The notes under the pieces are model-generated. The model searched no databases, was not told the origin of the DNA, and was given only the letters and a program-made list of their open reading frames with translations. A DNA stretch of 34,977 bases, taken from NCBI GenBank assembly GCA_902492205.1, contig CABUKU010000032.1, positions 1-34,977 of the forward strand. Direction: 5' to 3'. This document shows positions 24,943-33,021 of the stretch, one piece after another; position 1 is the first letter of the stretch, and every line of letters starts with the position of its first letter. Made by a program: the position numbers and the translations under genes. Source of the stretch: an uncultured Bacteroides sp. (GTDB taxonomy: Bacteria; Bacteroidota; Bacteroidia; Bacteroidales; Bacteroidaceae).

Positions 24943-26766
24943 TTATTCTACATTTTTTGTTTCCATATTAACTTTTAAAGCTCTTTCCTCCCTTAAAGTA
25001 TTTTTTAAAGCATCTACCATTTCCGGTTTCATATCATTAAGAACACTAGTTACAACTACCATATCTTCTATTACAGGTAATTTTCGAAATTCTTCCCGTA
25101 GTTCTTTCAGAGTAAAGTCTTTTATTTCCCAAATATATTCTCCGGGCTTCGATTTATGACAAACAGATACAGAACAGTCTTTATATACTTGATTTTCATC
25201 CATAAAATTATGACTAACAGACTTCTTTAAAGTTATGATAACAACTCCATTTTTACCTTTATCACCATAAATTTCTGTAGCCGATTTATCTTTTAATACA
25301 GATATAGAAGCAATATTTTCCGGATTGATAGCTGCAAATTCTTGTCTATCCATTTCTTTGCCGTCAACTAAAAATATGGGTGTTTTACCATCCACTGAAA
25401 GCCCTTTAGAAGTAGTTATTACTACTTTTTCCTTTCTTACAGAAGTTGTGTCCAATTCGGATTTCTGATTATTTTTCTTTAAAGAAATAATAATTACTCC
25501 ATTCTTCCCCTTAGTGCCATAAATCTTTGTACTTGTTTCATTTTTTAGTACAGTAATCGATTTAATTATTTCTGCATCAAGAGCATCCATTTCCTGGCGT
25601 GTTGCTTCTTTATTGTCAATTAATATCAAAGGAAACACTTCATCTTTTATTTGCAATTTTGCTTCCAAAGAGCTACTAAGGGTAGCAGATTCACCGAAAT
25701 ATTTATCCGGCATAGCCAGAATAGCAGTTGTTGTATCAGAAACGATATTACTATTTTCAATCTTAGCACCTATTATGCTATAAGCTTCCTCTTTAATAAC
25801 AGTAGTATCAGATTTTACCTGCTTCTCTTCCATATTTAAAGAGAAAGCATTAACTTTGACCTTGGAAATCTCATCTAATTTATCTGAGATTTCGGGACGG
25901 GCAAACGCGGTAATTGCAATTGCCGTAAGCGGAAGTACATAAAGATACTTCAATCGAGCCCACGGACTTGACTTTTCTTTTAACATCATAGTAATTCTTT
26001 TTTTTAGTTTGCTGTGATTAAAGCTGTTGGCCAATGAATTGAAGCGCACTGAGCCAACGGCTTTTTTAATTAATAATAATTGATATTGTTTTGCATCGAT
26101 GCCTTGATTAATCACGCTCTCATCAGCTTCATACTCATGGATATTCTGCAATTCTTGCTTCAACAACCATGCTGCCGGATTAAACCAATGAAAGAGTATC
26201 GTTATTTCCGACAGTAGCAAATCAAGCCAATGCCGTTTTTTTATATGAGCCAACTCATGTGTTACAATTTCCTTTTCACTCTCTTTCCTGTCTTCTTCTG
26301 AAATTACTATATACTTCAACCAACTAAACGGAGCTACCTTTTTATGATGAATGATCAAGACTACACCGCTATCCAGCTTCTCTCTTTCACTATTCTTTAA
26401 TAAGAGCCACATCCTTGCGATAGAATACAAATTTCTAAAGAAGAAAAAGACCACTCCCAATGCATATAATAATAAAACAACTTTCATCCATGAAAAAAAC
26501 GGAGTTTCGTGAACTTCAACCAGCATATCATCATTATCGGAAAGAAGAAGCAACTGTTCGATATTCAAAAAGGTTTGATGCACTTCGGTTGTTTCTTTTA
26601 ATGAAATATGGCAAAATGGAACAAGTAAAGAAAGCAATAACACACCAAGTAGTGCGTACCTGTTAAAGCAATGGAATGTTTCTTTACTGAGCAACCATCT
26701 GTAAAATAGATAGAACAGCGCCAAACATAGAGATGATTTAAGTACATAAACAAAGAGTGTTCCCAT
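24943..26766 (-). CDS. BlaR1/MecR1-type M56 sensor protease with two SusC-plug-like repeats
   Basis: A 607-residue membrane protein. Four hydrophobic segments (about 5-25, 38-55, 92-111 and 272-289) frame a cytoplasmic M56 zinc protease site: HELAH at 170-174 and a probable third ligand in NIHEYEADESVI near 213. The extracytoplasmic C-terminal half holds two similar blocks, 379-431 (PLILIDNKEATRQEM, ITVLKNETSTKIYGTKG) and 463-514 (PIFLVDGKEMDRQEF, ISVLKDKSATEIYGDKG), which match the plug signature of SusC/RagA TonB-dependent transporters. In place of a penicillin-binding sensor, these may sense or bind an envelope partner. It lies 5 bases behind the BlaI-like repressor and probably cleaves it. 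Confidence 0.88.
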   Translation of the reverse strand: MGTLFVYVLKSSLCLALFYLFYRWLLSKETFHCFNRYALLGVLLLSLLVPFCHISLKETTEVHQTFLNIEQLLLLSDNDDMLVEVHETPFFSWMKVVLLLYALGVVFFFFRNLYSIARMWLLLKNSEREKLDSGVVLIIHHKKVAPFSWLKYIVISEEDRKESEKEIVTHELAHIKKRHWLDLLLSEITILFHWFNPAAWLLKQELQNIHEYEADESVINQGIDAKQYQLLLIKKAVGSVRFNSLANSFNHSKLKKRITMMLKEKSSPWARLKYLYVLPLTAIAITAFARPEISDKLDEISKVKVNAFSLNMEEKQVKSDTTVIKEEAYSIIGAKIENSNIVSDTTTAILAMPDKYFGESATLSSSLEAKLQIKDEVFPLILIDNKEATRQEMDALDAEIIKSITVLKNETSTKIYGTKGKNGVIIISLKKNNQKSELDTTSVRKEKVVITTSKGLSVDGKTPIFLVDGKEMDRQEFAAINPENIASISVLKDKSATEIYGDKGKNGVVIITLKKSVSHNFMDENQVYKDCSVSVCHKSKPGEYIWEIKDFTLKELREEFRKLPVIEDMVVVTSVLNDMKPEMVDALKNTLREERALKVNMETKNVE

Positions 26767-26771
26767 AGCAA

Positions 26772-27137
26772 TTATTTATTATGAGCGTTTTCTACCTCTT
26801 TTATTAATTGCTTCAATTCATCGAGTGATATTTCTTCTTCCTTAATCAAAGAAGAAACAGCTCCCATATAAGAGTTATTAAAGTACTTTCTAATTACGTT
26901 TTTAAGAGTTCCCTTACGGTAATTATCTTCCGTAACAACAGCATAATACTGATAAGTATTTCCAAATGCGTTATGATTAAGAAAACCTTTTTCCTCTAAT
27001 CCACGCACAATAGTAGACAATGTATTGAAATGAGGTTTTGGTTCCTCGTAGAAGTCAAGCATTTGCTTCACAAACAATGAGCCTTTTTCCCAGAAAAAGC
27101 TCATAATTTCTTCTTCCTTTGCAGTAAGTCCTTTCAT
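26772..27137 (-). CDS. BlaI/MecI-family repressor
   Basis: A 121-residue winged-helix repressor: LTAKEEEIMSFFWEKGSLFV begins the first helices, and PHFNTLSTIVRGLEEKGFLN is the recognition helix region, followed by the wing (GNTYQYYAVVTEDNY) and a C-terminal dimerisation/cleavage region (NSYMGAVSSLIKEEEISLDE). In the known system the M56 partner cuts the repressor after signal reception, releasing its operators. Three operator-like dyads are immediately upstream. No beta-lactamase lies nearby, so the true target is open. Confidence 0.9.
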   Translation of the reverse strand: MKGLTAKEEEIMSFFWEKGSLFVKQMLDFYEEPKPHFNTLSTIVRGLEEKGFLNHNAFGNTYQYYAVVTEDNYRKGTLKNVIRKYFNNSYMGAVSSLIKEEEISLDELKQLIKEVENAHNK

Positions 27138-27161
27138 AGTTTCAATTCTTTAAATACAAAG

Positions 27162-27222
27162 AACTAAAACTTTTAGTTATTAAACTAATTTATATAGTTA
27201 ATTAAAACTAAAGCTTATAGTT
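27162..27222. promoter_or_regulatory. Three tandem operator dyads AACTA-N7-TAGTT upstream of the BlaI-like gene
   Basis: Three 17-base dyads share AACTA-N7-TAGTT: 27162-27178 (a perfect palindrome, AACTAAAACTTTTAGTT), 27183-27199 and 27206-27222. Their start-to-start spacing is 21 and 23 bases, so they lie on roughly the same face of the helix. The first overlaps a TTCTTTG -7-like element on the minus strand (27157-27163), the right place to block transcription of the repressor gene. BlaI-type repressors bind short dyads of this size, so autoregulation is likely; the assignment is inference. Confidence 0.78.
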
Positions 27223-27223
27223 T

Positions 27224-27498
27224 ATAGATTATATTCTTATTAACAGCGATTTATCATAAAGAAATAAGAACCAAAACATTCTCAATTCAATCTCACTGGA
27301 AGATTTATCACATGTTTAACGGCATATCAATTCATTTATTTAGATACAAGCAATAGTATAGTTAACCAAACAACAGTATATAACCAAATATCTCAGCACT
27401 AGCATTATCCAATATATTACGTTTCCCAGACAAGCCATTAATTGTTAAAACACCCGTAAATAAAAGATAATCCATAGCTAATAACCCGACTATTAGCC
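27224..27498. other. AT-rich intergenic stretch, nothing recognised
   Basis: Between the operator region of the BlaI-like gene and the promoter of the flavoprotein gene there is no open frame of note, no strong hairpin and no repeat that I can see. Confidence 0.5.
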
Positions 27499-27506
27499 TA
27501 CCTTTG
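27499..27506 (+). promoter_or_regulatory. Candidate -7 element for the flavoprotein gene
   Basis: TACCTTTG matches TAnnTTTG exactly, 37 bases before the ATG at 27544. No clear TTTG is at the -33 position. Confidence 0.5.
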
Positions 27507-27543
27507 ATGCAAATTTTATTATATATTCGACAAAATAATTTTC

Positions 27544-28626
27544 ATGGGTACATTAAAGATTGGTAATCTGGAAATAAACGTTCCGATTATACAAGGCGGC
27601 ATGGGCGTTGGAATTTCCTTATCGGGACTTGCCTCTGCCGTAGCCAACGAAGGCGGTGTGGGAGTTATCTCATGCGCAGGTTTAGGACTTCTCTATAAAA
27701 AGGCAGCAAAAGATTATAACGACGCATGCATCGCAGGTCTGAAAGAAGAGCTGAGAAAAGCGCGGGAGAAGGCAAAAGGAGTGATTGGCGTTAACGTAAT
27801 GGTGGCACTCAGTAACTTTGCCGAAATGGTGAAGACTTCCATCGCCGAGAAAGCAGATATTATCTTTTCGGGTGCAGGACTGCCACTCGACTTGCCAAGC
27901 TTCTTGCACAAAGATAGCACCACAAAGCTAGTCCCTATCGTGTCTTCTCCACGTGCAGCAAAGATCATATGCGAAAAGTGGAAAACAAACTATGATTATA
28001 TCCCCGATGCCATTGTGGTAGAAGGGCCCAAAGCAGGCGGACATCTTGGTTATAAAGCAGAGCAGATTACGGACACCAAGTTCTCTTTGGAAGAAATTCT
28101 GCCACAAGTGGTGCAGACGGTCAATGAATTTGCCGCAAAATATGATTGTAAGATTCCTGTCATCGCAGCCGGAGGTATTTATGACGGTAACGATATGTAC
28201 AAAATAATGCAGCTTGGTGCGTCAGGTGTACAATTGGGTACACGTTTTGTTACCACGAATGAATGCGATGCTTCGCTTGCTTTCAAGAATACATATATCA
28301 ATGCCAGTGAAAATGACATTGAAATTATTAAAAGTCCCGTAGGAATGCCAGGACGTGCAATCTTTAACAAGTTTATCGGAGGAGTGAAAGACGGTATGCA
28401 ACGGCCAAAACAATGCTCGTTCCACTGCATTAAAACATGTGATTACACCAAAAGCCCTTATTGTATTATCAAGGCGCTGTATAGTGCTTTCCGAGGCAAT
28501 ATGGAGCATGGCTACGCTTTCGCCGGAAGCAACGCTTTCCGTGCCACCCGCATCATGAGTGTAAAGGAAATGATGGGAGGGATTATGGATGAATTCAGGG
28601 AAGCCATGAAAAAGAAAGAACAGTAG
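27544..28626 (+). CDS. NAD(P)H-dependent flavin oxidoreductase (nitronate monooxygenase / FabK-like)
   Basis: A 360-residue TIM-barrel flavoprotein. FMN-binding motifs are IIQGGMGVGISLSGLASAVA near the N-terminus, VEGPKAGGHLG (about residue 160), PVIAAGGIYDGNDM and GASGVQLGTRFVTTNE (about 230). The His-Gly pair in GGHLG is the region of the catalytic histidine in nitronate monooxygenases. It could also be related to FabK enoyl-ACP reductase, which shares this fold; sequence alone does not settle the substrate. A cysteine cluster (CSFHCIKTCDYTKSPYC, about 298-314) is conspicuous and could bind a metal or iron-sulfur centre. Confidence 0.85.
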   Translation: MGTLKIGNLEINVPIIQGGMGVGISLSGLASAVANEGGVGVISCAGLGLLYKKAAKDYNDACIAGLKEELRKAREKAKGVIGVNVMVALSNFAEMVKTSIAEKADIIFSGAGLPLDLPSFLHKDSTTKLVPIVSSPRAAKIICEKWKTNYDYIPDAIVVEGPKAGGHLGYKAEQITDTKFSLEEILPQVVQTVNEFAAKYDCKIPVIAAGGIYDGNDMYKIMQLGASGVQLGTRFVTTNECDASLAFKNTYINASENDIEIIKSPVGMPGRAIFNKFIGGVKDGMQRPKQCSFHCIKTCDYTKSPYCIIKALYSAFRGNMEHGYAFAGSNAFRATRIMSVKEMMGGIMDEFREAMKKKEQ

Positions 28627-28650
28627 AATCATTCTTATCATAAATTCCAC

Positions 28651-28658
28651 TATCTTTG
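28651..28658 (+). promoter_or_regulatory. Candidate -7 element for the helicase gene
   Basis: TATCTTTG matches TAnnTTTG exactly. Transcription would start near 28665, giving a very short leader before the GTG start at 28681. The -33 region is weak. Confidence 0.5.
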
Positions 28659-28680
28659 TGCTATTCAAAAGCATAAGATA

Positions 28681-30684
28681 GTGGAATTTACTGTAGACAC
28701 TGATAACAAAGAGTTTCAGGATGCCTTGAACCTCATTCAATATACCCGCCAATCGGTCTTCCTGACCGGAAAGGCAGGTACTGGAAAATCTACATTCCTA
28801 AAGTATATCTGTGCAAATACAAAAAAAAAGCACATAGTACTTGCACCTACAGGAATAGCGGCAATTAATGCCGGAGGAAGTACATTGCACAGTTTTTTCA
28901 AGTTACCTTTCTATCCCCTTGTGCCGGACGATCCCAACTTCAGCCTGCAAGACGGCAGGTTGCAAAAGTTCCTGAAATACCGCTCTGCCCACAAAAAGCT
29001 CATAAAGGAAGTGGAATTGGTTATCATCGACGAGATTTCGATGGTACGGGCTGATATAATTGATTTCGTAGACAAGATACTTAGGGTTTACTCACAGAAC
29101 ATGCGTGAACCTTTCGGTGGCAAGCAAATCCTCTTGGTTGGCGATGTTTATCAACTCGAGCCTGTCATTAAATCAGATGAAAGGGAAATAATCAACCGCT
29201 TCTATCCTACCCCTTATTTTTTCTCTGCACGAGTGTTTAACCAAATAGACCTCGTTTCTATCGAATTAAAGAAAGTATATCGGCAAACGGATAAAGTATT
29301 TGTCGATGTACTCGACCATATACGGACCAATACCGCCGGAGCTTCCGACTTGCAACTGCTGAATACACGCTATGGCACACGCATCGAAGCTTCGGAACAA
29401 GACATGTACATCACCCTTGCAACAAGGCGTGACACAGTGGACTACATCAACGAAAAGAAACTTGCCGAGCTTCCGGGTGATACAGCAATCTTCCGTGGAG
29501 AAATAACCGGAGACTTTCCCGAAAGCAGTCTGCCTACACAAATGGACTTGGAACTAAAAGTAGGTGCACAGATTATATTTATTAAAAACGACTATGAACG
29601 CCGATGGGTGAACGGAACAATTGCCACCATTGCAGGTATTGATGAAGAAGGAACTATCTACGTAATCACGGAAGATGGGCGGGAATGTGACGTAAAGAAA
29701 GATATGTGGCGCAACATTCGCTACGTATATAATGAGAAAGAAAAAAAAATAGAGGAAGAAGAACTCGGTACATTTGTACAATATCCTATTCGTCTTGCAT
29801 GGGCAATCACCATTCATAAGAGCCAAGGATTGACCTTCAGCCGTGTGGTTATCGACTTTACAGGAGGAGTATTTGCGGGCGGTCAGGCTTATGTGGCTTT
29901 GAGCCGTTGTACTTCACTCGAAGGTATTCAACTAAAGAAACAAATTACACGTGGAGATATATTTGTTCGCCAAGAGATAGTGGACTTTGCCAAACGTTTC
30001 AACAACAGGCAAGCCATAGACAAGGCAATGAAAGAAGCTCAGGCAGACATCCAGTATGTAGAGTCGGTGAAACAGTTTGATGCAGGTAACTTTGAGGGTT
30101 TCCTCGAACAGTTTTTCCTTGCTATCCATTCACGCTATGACATTGAGAAACCTATAATCAGACGCTTTATGCGAAAGAAACTAGGTATTATCAATGAATT
30201 GAAAGAGAAAAATGAAGAACTCAAAGTACAGATGTCCCTTCAAAAAAAGAATTTGCAGAAGTATGCCAAAGAGTATTATCAGATGGGAAATGAATGCATT
30301 ACACAAGCCCACGACGCTAAAGCTGCAATAGCCAATTATAATAAAGCAATCGAACTGGATCCAACATTTGTAGATGCATGGATAAGAAAAGGCATTACTT
30401 TATACAATGAGAAAGATTATCACGGAGCAGAAGCATGTCTGAATGAAGCGGTAAGGCTCAGCCCTATGTTGTTCAAAGCTGTATATAACAGGGGAAAAAA
30501 CAGATTAATGCTGGGTAATGACGATGGAGCTGCATCCGATCTTGACCGCGCATGCGGCCTGAAGCCCGAACATCCGAAAGCTCACGAACTATTCGGTGAC
30601 GCTCTCGTTAAGATAGGAAAAACAGATGAAGCCGCCTTGCAATGGAGAATTGCAGAAGAACTTCGGGATAGAAATAAAGATTAA
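28681..30684 (+). CDS. PIF1/RecD-like DNA helicase with C-terminal TPR domain
   Basis: A 667-residue superfamily 1B helicase starting at GTG (no ATG is near, and the -7 element is only 23 bases upstream). Walker A is GKAGTGKST (30-38), Walker B is VIIDEISM (Asp117-Glu118), GGKQILLVGDVYQLEPV is motif III, and AWAITIHKSQGLTFSRVVID with YVALSRC (about 373-410) are motifs V and VI. After a short coiled coil (about 500-525, KEKNEELKVQMSLQKKN), the last 140 residues form three to four TPR units (AKAAIANYNKAIELDP, DYHGAEACLNEAVRLSP). Helicases of this family work in replication or recombination; the TPR tail suggests a protein partner. This arrangement recurs in Bacteroidetes as far as I recall. Confidence 0.88.
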   Translation: MEFTVDTDNKEFQDALNLIQYTRQSVFLTGKAGTGKSTFLKYICANTKKKHIVLAPTGIAAINAGGSTLHSFFKLPFYPLVPDDPNFSLQDGRLQKFLKYRSAHKKLIKEVELVIIDEISMVRADIIDFVDKILRVYSQNMREPFGGKQILLVGDVYQLEPVIKSDEREIINRFYPTPYFFSARVFNQIDLVSIELKKVYRQTDKVFVDVLDHIRTNTAGASDLQLLNTRYGTRIEASEQDMYITLATRRDTVDYINEKKLAELPGDTAIFRGEITGDFPESSLPTQMDLELKVGAQIIFIKNDYERRWVNGTIATIAGIDEEGTIYVITEDGRECDVKKDMWRNIRYVYNEKEKKIEEEELGTFVQYPIRLAWAITIHKSQGLTFSRVVIDFTGGVFAGGQAYVALSRCTSLEGIQLKKQITRGDIFVRQEIVDFAKRFNNRQAIDKAMKEAQADIQYVESVKQFDAGNFEGFLEQFFLAIHSRYDIEKPIIRRFMRKKLGIINELKEKNEELKVQMSLQKKNLQKYAKEYYQMGNECITQAHDAKAAIANYNKAIELDPTFVDAWIRKGITLYNEKDYHGAEACLNEAVRLSPMLFKAVYNRGKNRLMLGNDDGAASDLDRACGLKPEHPKAHELFGDALVKIGKTDEAALQWRIAEELRDRNKD

Positions 30685-30718
30685 ACCATAAGTGTAACCA
30701 ATCTAAATCAATAATAGC

Positions 30719-31333
30719 ATGTTACTCAAACTATATGATAAAAACAATAATCCGCAAGACATCGACGAAGTAGTGCAGATTCTTAATGACGGAGGACTGA
30801 TTATCTATCCCACAGATACCATGTATGCCATTGGTTGCCACGGATTAAAGGAACGAGCCATAGAACGCATTTGCCGTATCAAAGACATTGATCCGAAAAA
30901 GAACAATCTATCTATCATCTGTTACGACTTGAGCAATATCAGCGAGTATGCCAAAGTGGATAATGCTACGTTCAAACTCATGAAGCGTAACCTGCCGGGA
31001 GCTTTCACATTTATCCTGAACTCCGGTAACAGGTTACCCAAGATATTCCGGAATCGTAAAGAAGTAGGAATCCGCGTGCCCAACAATAATATCATACGTG
31101 AAATATGTCATGCACTCGATGCCCCTATTATGACCACTACCCTTCCTTACAATGAGGGAGAAGATATAGAGTATATCACCACCCCGGAACTAATTGATGA
31201 AAAGTTCGGCAATGAAGTGAACTTAGTTATCGATGGAGGAATTGGCGGAATAGAACCTTCCACCATCGTGGACTGTACAAGTGGTGAAGCCGAAATCATA
31301 AGACAAGGAAAAGGAGTATTGGAAGAGTTTTAA
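30719..31333 (+). CDS. Sua5/YciO/YrdC-family protein (threonylcarbamoyl-AMP synthase-like)
   Basis: A 204-residue YrdC-domain protein. The N-terminal GGLIIYPTDTMYAIGCHGL is the conserved ATP/threonine pocket region, IKDIDPKKNNLSIICYDL the lysine-rich loop, GAFTFILN and VGIRVPNNN later strands, and EPSTIVDCTSGEAEIIRQG the C-terminal signature. TsaC-type proteins make threonylcarbamoyl-AMP for the t6A37 modification of tRNA. At this length it lacks the extra Sua5 domain, and could instead be a YciO paralogue whose function is less clear. It is 34 bases after the helicase gene. Confidence 0.88.
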   Translation: MLLKLYDKNNNPQDIDEVVQILNDGGLIIYPTDTMYAIGCHGLKERAIERICRIKDIDPKKNNLSIICYDLSNISEYAKVDNATFKLMKRNLPGAFTFILNSGNRLPKIFRNRKEVGIRVPNNNIIREICHALDAPIMTTTLPYNEGEDIEYITTPELIDEKFGNEVNLVIDGGIGGIEPSTIVDCTSGEAEIIRQGKGVLEEF

Positions 31334-31360
31334 TGGACATATCACAAAACAATTATACAT

Positions 31361-32935
31361 ATGAACAGGACTATTCTGAGGCTCATAATAACAGGAATCC
31401 TTCTCTCCGGTTTTTCAATGATTGCCTATACCAAAAATCATATTATACTTGCCTCGAATAATGGTGATCCTGTTATGCTACACAACCGCTCGGACAGCAT
31501 AAGCTATGCCGTAGGGCTTCTTTTGGGGCAATCGATAAAGGACAGCATCGCGGGCTACGATGCGAAGCTTTTCCAATTCTGCTTTCTGGCAGGAATTCAG
31601 GATTCGTCAAGAGACCGGATTAATCCTGAAGCATATAAACCTAACCTCATCCACAGATTAGTTACCGAATATAAAAAACAGCACCCTGATTCTTTGGAAA
31701 TCACCGAAAGCGAAATACCGACTCAGATTATGAGTGCTTACTCAATCGGAATACTCAGTATGATGTCTGTTGCAGCACACCTGCTTTTTGACGGTAAACC
31801 GGGGAATCCGGAGATACTGTGCGATGCAGTGCTTTCAGGAGCGGAACTGAATCCCACAGGACGGAACTTCGTCATGGATTTCGAAGAATGCAAAGCTTAT
31901 CTGGAATCGGGCGATGAGCGATTGAAAAACGTATTCGAAACAATTCTGCCCCCAATAGAAACATATCTCCCGGTTATAGAAGTGGATACCGTGGCAGATA
32001 CACTGCCAGCCACAAGTCGGAAAGCCGGTAACGGCTACCGGGCTATTCCACTCCATTGCGTAAAGTCTGAAAATGAATATGCCACTTATCGAGCTGCCGG
32101 TTATGAGTTCCGCTTGTATGATGATATGATTGCACTCGTAGATACGGCAACGAAAGAGGTTCGCACCCGTTTTTGCAGCATCTCCCCGCAGACAGACGGT
32201 AAGTCCCACCAAAGAAGCCGAGTGTGCAATATGACACTTTTCAAACCGGAAGGAAATACTCCAGTCCTGCTGATAGTAGATCGGGCAGATGTGTTTGGTT
32301 TTATCGGCAGTTTGCTTTTAACAATAGAAAAGTCTGATACTGACCTCGTTTTGCATTATGCAGGAGAACTGAAACTCTGTCCGTATGGTGATGAAGAACC
32401 TTTGTATACGAGCGGAATCATGTCTGTTAACATGGTAAAGAATGGGGGCAGTATACGATTGACTTTTGGCTCCGGCGAAGTGGTCTATGACCCTCTCGGC
32501 ATGAGCTATACCGTCCCGGCCGAGAATATTTCTTATCTTTATGACGGTGATACATTGCGTTTGGATGGACCAATCTTACAAGATAAAAAATTCCGTCTGG
32601 AATTGCTCTATGCAATGATAGATAGCGAGGGAGGCGCCAAGGACAACTCTTATGCATACGGCGATATTGACGGAGACGGTCACGATGATCTGGTCTACAT
32701 TCTTGCGAATGATCCCCGCAAGGTTTCCATCCTGCTATTGGAAAATTTCAAGATTCGAGAACGTATCAAGATACGGGAAGAACTACCTTACGTGCCTTTC
32801 ATATCTGCCGATGAGGATTGTATGATACGGGATGGCATACTGATCCTTTGGGAAGATACGGAAACGAAAGGGGAGTTACCGCCTTATCACCGTTATCGTT
32901 TGCGGGAGAAGCAGCTCGAACTGATAGTCGAATAA
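31361..32935 (+). CDS. Exported protein, FKBP_N-like start and calcium-type DxDGDG loop, function unknown
   Basis: A 524-residue protein with an N-terminal export signal (LRLIITGILLSGFSMIAYT). Residues 45-165 (DSISYAVGLLLGQSIKDS, then a long helical stretch) look like the dimerisation domain found before FKBP-type prolyl isomerases, but no FKBP catalytic domain follows. Residues 225-430 form a beta-rich region, and the motif YGDIDGDGHDDLVYIL (Asp435, Asp437, Asp439, Asp443) is an FG-GAP/VCBS-type calcium-binding loop of the kind in beta-propeller or cell-surface proteins. I do not recognise the whole protein. It is the last gene of the plus-strand group and has no visible terminator. Confidence 0.7.
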   Translation: MNRTILRLIITGILLSGFSMIAYTKNHIILASNNGDPVMLHNRSDSISYAVGLLLGQSIKDSIAGYDAKLFQFCFLAGIQDSSRDRINPEAYKPNLIHRLVTEYKKQHPDSLEITESEIPTQIMSAYSIGILSMMSVAAHLLFDGKPGNPEILCDAVLSGAELNPTGRNFVMDFEECKAYLESGDERLKNVFETILPPIETYLPVIEVDTVADTLPATSRKAGNGYRAIPLHCVKSENEYATYRAAGYEFRLYDDMIALVDTATKEVRTRFCSISPQTDGKSHQRSRVCNMTLFKPEGNTPVLLIVDRADVFGFIGSLLLTIEKSDTDLVLHYAGELKLCPYGDEEPLYTSGIMSVNMVKNGGSIRLTFGSGEVVYDPLGMSYTVPAENISYLYDGDTLRLDGPILQDKKFRLELLYAMIDSEGGAKDNSYAYGDIDGDGHDDLVYILANDPRKVSILLLENFKIRERIKIREELPYVPFISADEDCMIRDGILILWEDTETKGELPPYHRYRLREKQLELIVE

Positions 32936-33021
32936 TGAATACCTGCATTACATATTACTCTCAACTGTAAAAATATTAAGATACAGGCAATTTAAAGCCT
33001 TCGGCAAAGAAAGATATAGAA
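32936..33021. other. Short non-coding spacer before the nested inverted repeat
   Basis: It follows the stop of the unknown exported protein. No hairpin with a T-run, promoter or gene is seen. Confidence 0.5.

Noticed and set aside
28222..28752. A 176-residue minus-strand frame over the flavoprotein gene
   Set aside because: It is antisense to a conserved gene and crosses into the next, with no recognisable domain.
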